From positions 1 through 64,000 of the forward strand of contig JAEZRM010000064.1 of assembly GCA_023412805.1 (NCBI GenBank): DNA of 64,000 bases, read 5' to 3'. The notes beneath the pieces are model-generated. The model was not told the origin of the DNA, did not search any database, and saw only the letters and a program-made list of their open reading frames with translations. This stretch comes from Pseudomonadota bacterium (GTDB lineage Bacteria > Pseudomonadota > Alphaproteobacteria > Rhizobiales > Hyphomicrobiaceae). A program made the translations under genes and the position numbers. Shown piece by piece: positions 42,001 through 51,507 of the stretch (position 1 is the stretch's first letter; every line of letters starts with the position of its first letter).

Positions 42001-43161
42001 ATGTCGTCCCTTCTTTCCGACACCAAGGCTTTGCTCGCGAAGCTGGTGTCGTTCGACACCATCAGCGCGAAGACCAACATTCCCTGCGCCGAGTTCGTTC
42101 GTGACTATCTCGCAGGGCACGGTGTAGAGGCCAAGCTGCTTCCTTCGGACGACGGCATTCACGCCAATCTATTCGCCACCATCGGCCCGCCGGGCGACGG
42201 CGGCATTGCCTTCTCGGGGCACATGGATGTCGTGCCGGTCGCGGGCCAGCCCTGGGATACGAACCCCTTCGAGATGGTCGAGAAGGACGGGCGGCTCTAC
42301 GGTCGCGGCACGTGCGACATGAAGGGCTATCTTGCGTGCGTACTCGCGCTCGTGCCGGAAATGAAGAAGCGCGGATTGAAGCGCCCGCTGCATGTGGTGT
42401 TCTCCTACGACGAGGAAGTTGGCTGCACGGGCGTGAAGCCCATGATAGCCGAGTTCGGCAAGTCCCTGCCGATGCCCGGCATCGTGCTCGTCGGCGAGCC
42501 GACGCTCATGACGGTCGTCGATGCGCACAAGGGCGGCTATCGCTTCCGCACGGAAATCACGGGACAGGCTGCGCATTCCTCGAAGCCGCAGCTCGGCGCG
42601 TCGGCGATCTTCGCGGCAGCCGATCTCGCCATGGAGCTGCGACGCATGGAAGAACGGCTAAAGACGCGCCAGATCAATCCACGCTTCGATCCGCCTTATT
42701 CCTCGATCTCGGTCGGCTCGATTACGGGAGGCGTGGCACACAACATCATTCCTCCGCACTGTGAGATGAACTGGGGCGTGCGTGCGCTCCCCGGGCTCGA
42801 CATTCCGGCGCTCGTCAAGCAGTTCGACGATTATGCGCAGAAGCATGTTCTGCCGCCGATGCGGGCGGTGAGCGATGATTGCGCGATCGTGACCACGCCG
42901 ACGGGCGTGTTGCCAGCGTTCTCTTCGGGCGAGAATTCCGAGGCGACATCGCTCGTCCTCAATCTCATGGGACAGAACGAGACGTTCGCCGTGGCCTACG
43001 GGACCGAAGCCAGCCATTTCCAGGCAGCAGGCGCCTCGTCTGTCGTGTGCGGACCGGGCAGCATCGATCAGGCGCATCAGGCGAACGAGTTCGTCGCCAT
43101 CAGCGAGCTGGAGCGCTGCCTGATCTACCTCGAGCGGGTCATCGATACGGCGAGCACGTAA
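42001..43161 (+). CDS. argE: Acetylornithine deacetylase
   Basis: A 386-residue M20-family zinc amidohydrolase that removes acetyl from N-acetylornithine. The start follows AAGGAG. Metal ligands are His in AFSGHMDVVPVAG, Asp in GRGTCDMKGYLAC and Glu-Glu in SYDEEVGCTGVK; a further His is in AYGTEASHFQAAG. It matches the ArgE group, with LMTVVDAHKGGYRFRTEITG, rather than DapE. argJ is in the same region, so the cell may use both the linear and cyclic routes, or ArgE may act on another N-acyl amino acid. Confidence 0.88.
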   Translation: MSSLLSDTKALLAKLVSFDTISAKTNIPCAEFVRDYLAGHGVEAKLLPSDDGIHANLFATIGPPGDGGIAFSGHMDVVPVAGQPWDTNPFEMVEKDGRLYGRGTCDMKGYLACVLALVPEMKKRGLKRPLHVVFSYDEEVGCTGVKPMIAEFGKSLPMPGIVLVGEPTLMTVVDAHKGGYRFRTEITGQAAHSSKPQLGASAIFAAADLAMELRRMEERLKTRQINPRFDPPYSSISVGSITGGVAHNIIPPHCEMNWGVRALPGLDIPALVKQFDDYAQKHVLPPMRAVSDDCAIVTTPTGVLPAFSSGENSEATSLVLNLMGQNETFAVAYGTEASHFQAAGASSVVCGPGSIDQAHQANEFVAISELERCLIYLERVIDTAST

Positions 43162-43184
43162 CCGCGCATCTTCGCGGAGGTCGC

Positions 43185-43442
43185 ATGGCAACAAAGGCAG
43201 GCGGCTCGGTCCGCAAGCTCATTGAATTCGACGGCGAGACGTGGCGTGCACTGGAAGGTCTTTCGTGCGACAGTCTCGCCAGTGTCCAGGAACTGGCGGA
43301 CGAGGCTTTTCGCGATCTACTCAAGAAACATCGGCGCCCAGTGACGCTGCGCGAGGCGCTCAAAGCGAGCGCTCGCACCATCCCCGCGAATGATGCCGAT
43401 GGCGGGCAGCGCCGCAGCTCCAAACCGCGGCGCAAGCGCTAA
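43185..43442 (+). CDS. Small ribbon-helix-helix-like protein (hypothetical)
   Basis: An 85-residue basic protein with a strong GCGGAGG site just upstream. The N-terminal half (VRKLIEFDGETWRALEGLSCDSLASVQELADEAFRDLLKKH) has the strand-helix-helix look of Arc/MetJ-type ribbon-helix-helix DNA-binding proteins. The tail is Arg/Lys-rich (SSKPRRKR). It could be a transcription factor or antitoxin, but no toxin gene adjoins it. It lies 23 bases after argE and stops one base before the convergent SDR gene. Confidence 0.55.
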   Translation: MATKAGGSVRKLIEFDGETWRALEGLSCDSLASVQELADEAFRDLLKKHRRPVTLREALKASARTIPANDADGGQRRSSKPRRKR

Positions 43443-43443
43443 T

Positions 43444-44193
43444 TCAATATGTCGCCCGCCCGCCCGAGATGTCGAGCACGCTGCCAGTCGTGAACGAGCA
43501 ATCCTCGGATGCGGCGAACGCTGCGAGCGCGGCAATCTCCTCGACATTCACGAAGCGCCCGCGCGGAATCTTCGAAAGCATGAAGTCGATGTGCTGCTGC
43601 GTCATCTGGTCGAAGATGGCGGTTCTCGCCGCTGCCGGCGTGATCGCATTCACCGAGATGTCGTACTGCGCGAGTTCCTTCGCGAGGCTCTTCGTCAACG
43701 CGATCACGCCCGCCTTCGAGGCCGAGTAGTGGACGGCATTGGGGTTGCCCTCCTTGCCGGCGATCGAGGCAATGTTGACGATACGCCCGTACTTCTGCGC
43801 GATCATCGTCGGCGCGACGGCGCGGCAGCAGTAGAAGGGCCCGTCGAGGTTGATCTTGAGCACACGCTGCCAGTCGGCAATGGGCAGCTCCCAGGTCGGC
43901 GCATTGCCACCCGCGATACCCGCGTTGTTCACGAGAATGTCGATGCGCTTGAGATCGCCGACCGTTGCTTTCACGGCGGCCTCGACGGACGCTGGGTCGG
44001 TTACGTCGACAGCATAGACCTTCGCGGATGGGCCCAGCTCCTTGGCTGTCTTCTCGGCCAAAGCCTTATCGAGATCCCAGATCGCGACCTTTGCGCCCGA
44101 AGCGATAAAGCGCTCCGTAATCGCGCGGCCGATGCCCTGCGCGCCGCCGGTCACGACGGCAATTCGGTTCTTGAGATCGATTGCGTTGGCCAT
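43444..44193 (-). CDS. SDR-family oxidoreductase
   Basis: A 249-residue classical short-chain dehydrogenase. Motifs are VVTGGAQGIGRAI (cofactor), LVNNAGIAGGN, IVNIASIAGKEG (catalytic Ser) and HYSASKAGV (Tyr and Lys). Cofactor specificity looks NAD-like from the Asp in VAIWDLDK. It is the last gene of a ten-gene minus-strand run, 33 bases after otnC. In the known D-erythronate and L-threonate pathways a dehydrogenase feeds OtnK, so this SDR may oxidise the acid sugar at C2 or C3, but that is inference. Confidence 0.85.
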   Translation of the reverse strand: MANAIDLKNRIAVVTGGAQGIGRAITERFIASGAKVAIWDLDKALAEKTAKELGPSAKVYAVDVTDPASVEAAVKATVGDLKRIDILVNNAGIAGGNAPTWELPIADWQRVLKINLDGPFYCCRAVAPTMIAQKYGRIVNIASIAGKEGNPNAVHYSASKAGVIALTKSLAKELAQYDISVNAITPAAARTAIFDQMTQQHIDFMLSKIPRGRFVNVEEIAALAAFAASEDCSFTTGSVLDISGGRATY

Positions 44194-44226
44194 GGGGATT
44201 TCCTCGGATGTTGTTCTTGCGTGAGT

Positions 44227-44859
44227 TCAGCGGAAGCGGCGTTCGAGCTCGGCAACCTGCGCGTCCGTCAGGAGTCGGAGGCGTTCGCCGCGCAGCATGA
44301 GAAAGAGCTTGGCCGTTTCCTCGAGCTCTTCGATGGCATCCTGCGCGGCCGACAGGCTCGAGCCGGCGACGACAGGGCCGTGGTTCGCGAGCAGTACGGC
44401 GTGATGCTTGCCTGCGAGTGCGCCGACAGCGTTCGCGAGCGTCTCGTCACCCGGTGGATAATAGGGCACGAGCGGCAAACGTCCGATGCGCATGGCGTAA
44501 TAGGCCGTGATCGGCGGCAGGCAATTGTTGTGATCGATGCCATCGAGGCAGCTCACCGCAACGGAGTGCGTAGAGTGCAGGTGGACAACGGCACCGCTGC
44601 CCGGGCGCGCGCCGTACATGGTCGTGTGCAGAAAGGCTTCCTTGGTCGGCTTGTCGCCGTCGATGAGCTTGCCTGATGCGTCCAGCTTGGAAATCCGCGC
44701 GGGATCGAGCGTACCGAGCGATGAGCCGGTTGGCGTCATGAGCCATCCGCCATCAGGCAGCGCGATGGAGATATTGCCCGTCGAGCCGTGCGTCAGCCCT
44801 CGATTGAAGAGCGACGCGCCGGCTCTCACGATATCTTCGCGCAGGCGGCTCTCGCTCAC
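44227..44859 (-). CDS. otnC: Class II aldolase-like decarboxylase (OtnC-like)
   Basis: A 210-residue zinc-type class II aldolase family protein. Marks are LTHGSTGNISIALPDGG, MTPTGSSLGTLDP, the metal-ligand segment VVHLHSTHSVAVSCL and LLANHGPVVAGSSL. With the adjacent four-carbon acid sugar kinase it matches OtnC, which decarboxylates 3-oxo-tetronate 4-phosphate to dihydroxyacetone phosphate. Its start overlaps the end of otnK by 4 bases, so they are translationally coupled. Fuculose-phosphate aldolase is the alternative name for the fold. Confidence 0.85.
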   Translation of the reverse strand: MSESRLREDIVRAGASLFNRGLTHGSTGNISIALPDGGWLMTPTGSSLGTLDPARISKLDASGKLIDGDKPTKEAFLHTTMYGARPGSGAVVHLHSTHSVAVSCLDGIDHNNCLPPITAYYAMRIGRLPLVPYYPPGDETLANAVGALAGKHHAVLLANHGPVVAGSSLSAAQDAIEELEETAKLFLMLRGERLRLLTDAQVAELERRFR

Positions 44860-46121
44860 GACAGCTTCTCCCAGGCCTTCAGGAAGAAATCCGAAGCGCC
44901 GAAATTACCCGACTTGAGCGCGAGAACAATGTCGCGCCCACCGATCGCGCGCGTCCATGGAACGCCCGGATCGATCTCGGGACCGATTTCCAGAGCGGTG
45001 ACACCGAGGTCATTGACGACAGCCCCCGATGTCTCGCCACCCGCAACGATCATGCGGCTGAAACCGGCATCCGCGAGCCCGATAGCCGCGGCAGCCAGCG
45101 CTTCTTCGATGATTGCACCGGCTTTATCGCGGCCGAGCTTCGCCTGCGCCGCCGAAACAGCATCCGGATCGGCGCTCGAATAGACGAGCGGCGGTCGGTC
45201 GGCGGGCTGGTCCTTCATCCAGGCGACAATGCGCGCGGCGCTCATCTCACCCGACGCGAGCGCAAGCGGATCGAGGCGCAGGGTCGGCAGGCCCGCAGCG
45301 ATCGCGGCCTGCACCTGTCCGCGCGTCGCGGCGCTGCAACTTCCCGCGAGAATGAGCGCGCGACCCTGTGGCGCGCGCATGGATGCCGGTGCCTCTGCGG
45401 CTTTCACCAGGCCTGCGCGGACAAAGTTGGCCGGAAGTCCGAGCGCGACGCCGGAGCCGCCCGTGATGAGCTTCATGCCTGACGCGGCTGTGCCCATGTC
45501 GATGAGATGGCGGTCGGTGATCGCATCCAGAACAAGGAACCGCTCGTCGCGCTGGTCGGCGGCAGCCATGGCAGCCTTGATCGCCTCAGGGCCTGCATCG
45601 ACGACCGCGAACGGGACGAGGCCCACTTTGAGCTTCGTCTGCCGCTGCAGTACGCGCACCAGATTGGAATCGCGCATCGGCGTCAGTGGGTGGTCCTTCA
45701 TCGGGCTTTCGGCGAGCGGCACGTCGCCAACGAAGAGATTGCCCTGATAGACCGTGCGCTTGTTCGTCGGGAAGGCGGGGCAGACGATCGCCTGGCGCGC
45801 GCCGAGATGCGCGAGAAGCGCCTCTGCGACCGGCCCGATATTGCCTTCGTCCGTCGAGTCGAATGTCGAGCAGTACTTGAAGAAGAGCTGCTTTGCGCCC
45901 CCTGCGAGTAGCGCGTCCGCAGCTGCGAGTGAGAGCGACACCGCCTCGCCCACGGGGCAGGTCCGTGTCTTGAGGGCGACGACGACGGCATCGTAGCCGG
46001 AGAGATCGGCGCTCTTGTCTGGCACCTGCATGACCTGCACGGTCTTCATGCCGGCGCGCGTCAGCATGAGCGCGAGATCAGTCGCGCCGGTCAGGTCGTC
46101 GGCGATGCATCCGAGCAGCAT
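44856..46121 (-). CDS. otnK: Four-carbon acid sugar kinase (OtnK-like)
   Basis: A 421-residue DUF1537 kinase. The N-terminal half has LLGCIADDLTGATDLALML and YCSTFDSTDEGNIGPVAEAL; the C-terminal nucleotide-binding half has the glycine motif MIVAGGETSGAVVNDLG. This family phosphorylates 3-oxo-tetronate at O4, feeding OtnC. In related bacteria the pair is fed by dehydrogenases and isomerases that oxidise D-erythronate or L-threonate. Here it sits in a run with an SDR, a CoxL-like protein and a peptide-type importer. Its stop overlaps otnC by 4 bases. Confidence 0.9.
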   Translation of the reverse strand: MLLGCIADDLTGATDLALMLTRAGMKTVQVMQVPDKSADLSGYDAVVVALKTRTCPVGEAVSLSLAAADALLAGGAKQLFFKYCSTFDSTDEGNIGPVAEALLAHLGARQAIVCPAFPTNKRTVYQGNLFVGDVPLAESPMKDHPLTPMRDSNLVRVLQRQTKLKVGLVPFAVVDAGPEAIKAAMAAADQRDERFLVLDAITDRHLIDMGTAASGMKLITGGSGVALGLPANFVRAGLVKAAEAPASMRAPQGRALILAGSCSAATRGQVQAAIAAGLPTLRLDPLALASGEMSAARIVAWMKDQPADRPPLVYSSADPDAVSAAQAKLGRDKAGAIIEEALAAAAIGLADAGFSRMIVAGGETSGAVVNDLGVTALEIGPEIDPGVPWTRAIGGRDIVLALKSGNFGASDFFLKAWEKLS

Positions 46122-46157
46122 GGGCGCCCTCCCTGGGCACAGTCCTCGCGGGCGGTC

Positions 46158-48473
46158 CTATGCCGCCTTCGCCTTACGCGCGTTCTCGATGGCTTCCCAG
46201 ATGCGCGCGGGTGTTGCCGGCATCTCGATATGCGTGACGCCGAGCGGAGCAAGCGCATCACAGATGGCGTTGATGGTGGCCGCGAGAGATCCGACCGTGC
46301 CCGCCTCGCCGACGCCCTTGGCGCCGAGCGAATTCACTTTCGTCGGTACTTCGCGCGTGCGGATGTTGATGTTCGGCAGGTCATGCGCGCGCGGGATCAT
46401 GTAGTCCATGAACGAGCCGGTCGCGAGCTGCGCCGTTTCCGGATCGTAGACGATGGTCTCGCCGATGGCCTGAGCGACGCCCTGGGCAACGCCGCCGTGG
46501 ATCTGGCCGCGCGCGAGCGTCGGATTGATCACCGTGCCAATGTCCTCGACGATCGTGTAGCGCGCAATCTCGAGCGAGCCAGTGTCCGGGTCGATCTCGA
46601 CCTCGCACATATGGCAGCCGTTCGGATACGTGACCGATGGCGGCTGGAACTCGCCGGCGGCGGAGAAGCCATCGTCGCTCTCTTTCTCGGCGTGATCGGC
46701 AACCTCGAACAGAGTGACGGCGCGGTTCGTGCCTGTCAGCCTGAAATGGCCGTCCACGAACTCGACATCATCCGGCTTGGTCTCGAGCATTTCCGCGGCG
46801 ATCTCGCGGCCCTTTGCAATGGCATTGTCGAGCGTGATCGCAACGCATGCCCCGCCGACGCCCGTGCTGCTCGAACCGCCATTGCCACGTCCGCCGGGCA
46901 GCAGGTCCGTATCACCCTGCACGTAGCGCACGTTGTCGACGGGCACGCCGAGACGCTGCGCGACGAGATGCGACATCATCGTCTCGATGCCCTGTCCGAC
47001 GCTCATGACGCCGGTGTTGACCGTCACCGTTCCGTCGCTCGAAATGCGGATCGACGAGTAGTCCTTGCCGGGCTTGACGAAGGGGCCGCCCGCGACCTCG
47101 ATCGGGTTCGCGATGCCGAGGCCGCGCAGCTTGCCGCGCTTCGCCGATGCAGCGCGCCGCGCTTCAAAGCCCGTGCGATCCGCGAGGTCCGCCGCGCCGG
47201 TCATGTTGCCTTCGAACTCGCCGCAGTCATAGACGAACGTAAAGCCCGTATCGTACGGCATGGCCGTCGGCGGCACGAGATTGCGCAGGCGAAGCTGATA
47301 GGGATCAATCTTCATCTCGCGTGCAGCGATGTCGATCAGGCGCTCAATGGCATAGGTCGCTTCGGGGCGACCGGCGCCGCGATAGGGTGCCGTGCCCTGC
47401 TGGTTCGTGAAGATGCCGCGCACGCTCGCGACAATGGTCGGAATGCGGTAGACGCCTGCGATGCCGCCGAGGTTGCCGATCATGAACAGTGAGCGGCCAT
47501 TAAGATAGCAGCCGATGTTCACGTCGAAATTGCCGCGCAGGCCGAGGATCTTGCCGTCCTTGTCGAGTGCGAGCTCCGCATCGATGTGCACATCGCGGCC
47601 ATGATCGTCCGACAGAAAACCTTCGCGCCGCTCCGAGATCCAGCGGACGGGGCGACCGAGACGCTTCGCTGCCCAGAGCACGAGCACGTCTTCGGGATAG
47701 GCGCCGCTCTTCATGCCGAACGAGCCGCCGACATCGCCTGCGAGGATGCGGATCTTCGACTGGTCAACTTTGAAGAGGCCCGCCAGCGTCGGCCGCATGG
47801 CGAACGGGCTCTGCGTCGAGGCGTGAATGACGTAGCGGCCTTCGTCGTCTATAAGGCCGAGCGCGCCGCGTGGTTCCATGCTGCACGCCGTCACGCGTGA
47901 GACATGCGACGTCAGACGCGCGACGTGCGCAGCGCCTGCTGCGGCCTTCTCGAAGGCGTCGTTGTCGCCCTTCTTCCAGACGTAGGCGATATTGTCCGGC
48001 ACCTCGTCCCACACGGCGGGTGCACCGGCGGCAAGAGCGGGCGCAACATCGGGGACGGCATCGAGCCCATCGTAATCGATCTCGACCAGCTCACCCGCGG
48101 CTTCGGCCTGCTCGACTGTCTCTGCCACGACCAGCACGACGCATTCGCCGACAAAGCGGACGCGATCGCGCGCGAGGACAGGGCGCTTGGCCTGATGCGC
48201 CTTCTGGCCATCCGACTTCGACAGCTCGACGCCGCAGGGAAGATCGCCGATGCCATCCGCTGTGAGATCAGCAGCGGTCAGCACCGCGAGCACACCGGGC
48301 GCGGCCTTTGCGGCCGCGGTATCGATACTGTTGATCTTGGCGTGCGCGTAGACCGAGCGAACCGTAAACGCATGAGCGAGGCGCGGCAGGCGCAGGTCGG
48401 CGACGTAGCGGCCGCGGCCGGTTGCCAGGCGCTCGTCCTCGATCCGGCCCGTGTACGCAATCGTCTCGGTCAT
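46158..48473 (-). CDS. Molybdenum hydroxylase large subunit (CoxL-like, form II)
   Basis: A 771-residue xanthine-dehydrogenase-family large subunit. Domain order is the small N-terminal aldehyde-oxidase domain (TGRGRYVADLRLPRLAHAF), then the molybdopterin domains with GGSFGMKSGAYPEDVLVLWAAKRL and PGGRGNGGSSSTGVGG. The active-site Glu is in GVGEAGTVGS. The signature loop reads APYRGAGRPE, of the form-II (RGAGR) type rather than the CSFR loop of true CO dehydrogenase. The matching FAD (CoxM) and iron-sulfur (CoxS) subunits are not in the window, so it must pair with distant genes or be specialised. It lies between dppF-like and otnK genes on the same strand. Confidence 0.87.
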   Translation of the reverse strand: MTETIAYTGRIEDERLATGRGRYVADLRLPRLAHAFTVRSVYAHAKINSIDTAAAKAAPGVLAVLTAADLTADGIGDLPCGVELSKSDGQKAHQAKRPVLARDRVRFVGECVVLVVAETVEQAEAAGELVEIDYDGLDAVPDVAPALAAGAPAVWDEVPDNIAYVWKKGDNDAFEKAAAGAAHVARLTSHVSRVTACSMEPRGALGLIDDEGRYVIHASTQSPFAMRPTLAGLFKVDQSKIRILAGDVGGSFGMKSGAYPEDVLVLWAAKRLGRPVRWISERREGFLSDDHGRDVHIDAELALDKDGKILGLRGNFDVNIGCYLNGRSLFMIGNLGGIAGVYRIPTIVASVRGIFTNQQGTAPYRGAGRPEATYAIERLIDIAAREMKIDPYQLRLRNLVPPTAMPYDTGFTFVYDCGEFEGNMTGAADLADRTGFEARRAASAKRGKLRGLGIANPIEVAGGPFVKPGKDYSSIRISSDGTVTVNTGVMSVGQGIETMMSHLVAQRLGVPVDNVRYVQGDTDLLPGGRGNGGSSSTGVGGACVAITLDNAIAKGREIAAEMLETKPDDVEFVDGHFRLTGTNRAVTLFEVADHAEKESDDGFSAAGEFQPPSVTYPNGCHMCEVEIDPDTGSLEIARYTIVEDIGTVINPTLARGQIHGGVAQGVAQAIGETIVYDPETAQLATGSFMDYMIPRAHDLPNINIRTREVPTKVNSLGAKGVGEAGTVGSLAATINAICDALAPLGVTHIEMPATPARIWEAIENARKAKAA

Positions 48474-48548
48474 CAGTCGTCTCCATAAAGTATGGCAGGT
48501 CCGGACATAACCATAGTGCCCGAGCGCCGATCGGCAAGCGTTTCGCCG

Positions 48549-49553
48549 TCAGATTCGACCTTCGGCAACAGCATGGCAGGCGACCGCGTGTGCCGCCGAG
48601 GTGGTCGCGGCGAGTTCCGGCACTTCCCGCCGGCAGCGGTCCATCACATTTGGGCAGCGCGGATTGAAGGCGCAGCCCGGCGGCGGGCTGATCGGGTTCG
48701 GGATTTCTCCCTCGACCATCTTGCGCGGGCGGCCGGTCATGGCGAGGTCCGGCACGGCGTCGAGCAGCATTTTCGCATAGGGATGGCGTGGCGCGCTGAA
48801 AAGCTCCTGCGTCGGAGAGATCTCGACAATGCGGCCGAGATACATGACGCCGATGCGCGCCGCCATGTGACGGACCACGGCGAGGTTGTGGCTGATGAAG
48901 AGGTACGTGAGCCCAAGGCGGTCCTGCAACTCGCGCATGAGATTGAGGATCTGCGCCTGCACGGAGACATCGAGCGCGCTCGTCGGCTCGTCTGCGACGA
49001 GGAATTCGGGCTTGGATGAAAGCGCGCGGGCAATGCAGATACGCTGGCGCTGACCGCCCGAGAACTCGTGCGGATACTTGGCGGCATCGGCAGGATCGAG
49101 GCCGACGAGGCGAAGCAGCTCGCCGACTTGATGCTCGATCTCGGCACGGTCCGTTGCGAGGCCAAAGGCGCGGATCGGATCGGCGATGATGCTGCCGACG
49201 CGCCAGCGCGGATTGAGGCTCGCGTACGGGTCCTGGAAGATCATCTGGATGCGCCGTCGGAGCGCCTGACGCTTCTCGGCATCGGCCAGCGACCACATAT
49301 CGACGCCGTCGATGGTGACGCTGCCCTCGGTCGGCGGGAGCAGACCGACGACCATTTTGGCGACGGTGGACTTGCCGGAGCCGGACTCGCCGACGAGCGC
49401 GACCGTCTCGCGCTTGCCGATGCTGAAAGAGACATCGGTGACGGCGCGCAGGAATTTGCGCTCTTCGCGCTCGATCGCACGATTGAGCCACGGCTTGGAC
49501 ACGTCGAAGACGCGCGAGATATTTTTGACTTCGACAAAAGGCGGAGCGCTCAT
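48549..49553 (-). CDS. Peptide-type ABC transporter ATPase (DppF/OppF-like)
   Basis: A 334-residue cytoplasmic ATPase. Walker A is GESGSGKST, the signature is FSGGQRQRICIARAL, Walker B is LVADEPTSALD and the switch follows in FISHNLAVV. A C-terminal oligopeptide region (GCAFNPRCPNVMDRC, with later Cys near AVACH) carries the four-Cys motif of Dpp/Opp ATPases. It overlaps the preceding DppD-like gene by 4 bases (ATGA). It is the last gene of the importer unit. Confidence 0.92.
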   Translation of the reverse strand: MSAPPFVEVKNISRVFDVSKPWLNRAIEREERKFLRAVTDVSFSIGKRETVALVGESGSGKSTVAKMVVGLLPPTEGSVTIDGVDMWSLADAEKRQALRRRIQMIFQDPYASLNPRWRVGSIIADPIRAFGLATDRAEIEHQVGELLRLVGLDPADAAKYPHEFSGGQRQRICIARALSSKPEFLVADEPTSALDVSVQAQILNLMRELQDRLGLTYLFISHNLAVVRHMAARIGVMYLGRIVEISPTQELFSAPRHPYAKMLLDAVPDLAMTGRPRKMVEGEIPNPISPPPGCAFNPRCPNVMDRCRREVPELAATTSAAHAVACHAVAEGRI

Positions 49554-50539
49554 CGCGGCGCCTCCGCGCCTTCGCGGGCGACGAGCCAGCAGGCAGCGAG
49601 CGAGTGGTCGGCTGGCATGAGGTCGGGGCGTTCGACGCGGCAGCGATCGAATGCGTGTGGGCACCGTGGATTGAAAGCGCAACCATTGGGAATTGCTGTG
49701 AGGCGCGGCATGGAGCCGGGTATTTGCGTGAGGCGGTCACCTGTCCCCTCGATCGACGGGATCGAGCCCATGAGCCCGCGCGTGTAGGGGTGGTGCGCGG
49801 ACTGGATAACCTCGCGCACCGGGCCGATTTCGGCGATGCGCCCAGCATACATCACCGCCACGCGGTTAGCCGTCTCGGCTATAACGCCCATGTCGTGCGT
49901 GATGAGCATGACGGCGGTGCCGCGTTCACGGCACAGGCGCTTCAGGAGCTGGATGATCTGCGCCTGGATCGAGACATCGAGCGCGGTCGTCGGCTCATCG
50001 GCGATGATGAGATCGGGCTCGGCGCAGAGTGCCAAGGCGAGCACGACGCGCTGGCGCATGCCGCCCGAGAATTCGTGCGGATAGGAATCGATGCGCCGCT
50101 CGGCGCCTTGAATGCCGACCTCTGTCAGCAGCTCGATGGCACGGGCGCGCGCCTCGCGCTCGTTCATGGGCAGATGCGTACGAATGGTCTCGATGATCTG
50201 CTCGCCGACACGATAGAGCGGATTGAGGCTCGTCAGCGGATCCTGGAAGACCATGCCGATACGCTTGCCGCGGATCGGGCGCATGGCCTCGCGCGAGAGA
50301 TTGTCGATACGCTGGCCATTGAGAAGGATCTCGCCGCCCGCGACGCGACCCGGCGGTTCCAATAACCCAATGATAGCTGTGCCGGTGAGCGACTTCCCCG
50401 CGCCCGACTCGCCGACGACGCCGAGCACTTCGCCCGGTGCGATATCGAACGAGACATCATCGACGGCAACGAGCGTGCCGCGCCGCGTCGGAAATTCAAC
50501 ACGGAGATTGCGGACGGAGAGCGTTGGTGTTTCCCGCAT
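49550..50539 (-). CDS. Peptide-type ABC transporter ATPase (DppD/OppD-like)
   Basis: A 329-residue cytoplasmic ATPase. Walker A is GESGAGKSL, the signature is FSGGMRQRVVLALAL, Walker B is LIIADEPTTALD and the switch is MLITHDMGV. The C-terminal CAFNPRCPHAFDRC segment and later Cys match the Dpp/Opp iron-sulfur-like motif. The start MRETPTLSVRNLRVEF overlaps the DppC stop by one base (TGATG). It pairs with the DppF-like subunit to power import. Confidence 0.92.
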   Translation of the reverse strand: MRETPTLSVRNLRVEFPTRRGTLVAVDDVSFDIAPGEVLGVVGESGAGKSLTGTAIIGLLEPPGRVAGGEILLNGQRIDNLSREAMRPIRGKRIGMVFQDPLTSLNPLYRVGEQIIETIRTHLPMNEREARARAIELLTEVGIQGAERRIDSYPHEFSGGMRQRVVLALALCAEPDLIIADEPTTALDVSIQAQIIQLLKRLCRERGTAVMLITHDMGVIAETANRVAVMYAGRIAEIGPVREVIQSAHHPYTRGLMGSIPSIEGTGDRLTQIPGSMPRLTAIPNGCAFNPRCPHAFDRCRVERPDLMPADHSLAACWLVAREGAEAPR

Positions 50540-51507
50540 CAGCGCAGCTTCGGATTGAGGGCGTCGCGCAACCAGTCGCCGAGCAGGTTCACAGCGAGGA
50601 CCAGCACGGCAAGCGTGATGCCTGGGAAGGCGACCATCCACCAGGAGCCCGAGAAGAGATACTTGTTGCCGATTTGGATCATGGTGCCGAGTGAGGGTTC
50701 CGTCGGCGGCAGGCCGACGCCGAGGAAGGAGAGCGTGGCCTCCGTGATGATGGCGAGCGCGAGGTTGATCGTGCCGATCACCAGCACCGGCGAGAGCACA
50801 TTCGGCAGCACGTGCTTGAACATGATGGCAGTGCGGCTCATGCCGATGAGACGCGCGGCCTGCACGTATTCCTTATTCTTCTCGACAAGTGTCATGCCGC
50901 GCACGGTGCGCGCATACTGCACCCAGAACGAAAGGCCGATCGACAACACGAGTATCCAGAACTCCGCGCCGCCGAGGCGCCCCCGGAACAGTGTCTGCGC
51001 GATGCCGTTGATGAGGAGTGCGACAAGGATCGCAGGGAAGGTGAGCTTAACGTCGGCAATGCGCATGATGATCGTATCGACGATACCGCCGTAGTAGCCC
51101 GCGACGAGGCCGAGACTGACGCCGATGCCGATCGCCAGGAAGACCGCGAGTACGCTGATCGCGATCGAGCTGCGCGTGCCGTAGAGAATGGTCGAGAGGA
51201 TGTCGCGGCCCTGGTCGTCGGTGCCGAGCAGAAAGCGGGGGTCGCCGCCCTTGACCCAGGCAGGTGGCAGATCCGAGTCCATCAGGTTCAGTGCGCGCAG
51301 ATCATAGGGATCGTGCGGTGCGATGACAGGTGCGAGAAGCGCGGCGCCGACCATGAGTACGGTGATGGCGGCCGCGACAATGACAAGACGCGAGGAACGA
51401 AAGCTCCACCAAAGATCGCTGTCGAAGAAGCGGGTGATAAGGCTTCGCGGCGCAGCACGTGCGACGCGCGTCTCGACGGTCGGCAGCCCTTGTTCCTCGG
51501 TGCTCAT
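50539..51507 (-). CDS. Peptide-type ABC transporter permease (DppC/OppC-like)
   Basis: A 322-residue inner-membrane permease. It has a cytosolic lead, then a first helix (LVIVAAAITVLMVGAALLAPVIAP) and the conserved HLLGTDDQGRDI-like GTDDQGRDILSTILYGTRSS. The EAA coupling loop is EYVQAARLIGMSRTAIMFKHVLPNV. The start MSTEEQGLPTVE overlaps the DppB stop by 4 bases. With DppB it forms the channel. Confidence 0.9.
   Translation of the reverse strand: MSTEEQGLPTVETRVARAAPRSLITRFFDSDLWWSFRSSRLVIVAAAITVLMVGAALLAPVIAPHDPYDLRALNLMDSDLPPAWVKGGDPRFLLGTDDQGRDILSTILYGTRSSIAISVLAVFLAIGIGVSLGLVAGYYGGIVDTIIMRIADVKLTFPAILVALLINGIAQTLFRGRLGGAEFWILVLSIGLSFWVQYARTVRGMTLVEKNKEYVQAARLIGMSRTAIMFKHVLPNVLSPVLVIGTINLALAIITEATLSFLGVGLPPTEPSLGTMIQIGNKYLFSGSWWMVAFPGITLAVLVLAVNLLGDWLRDALNPKLR

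Noticed and set aside
46158..48473. Carbon monoxide dehydrogenase.
   Set aside because: The active-site loop is of the RGAGR form II type, and CoxM and CoxS are absent, so a CO dehydrogenase call is not supported.
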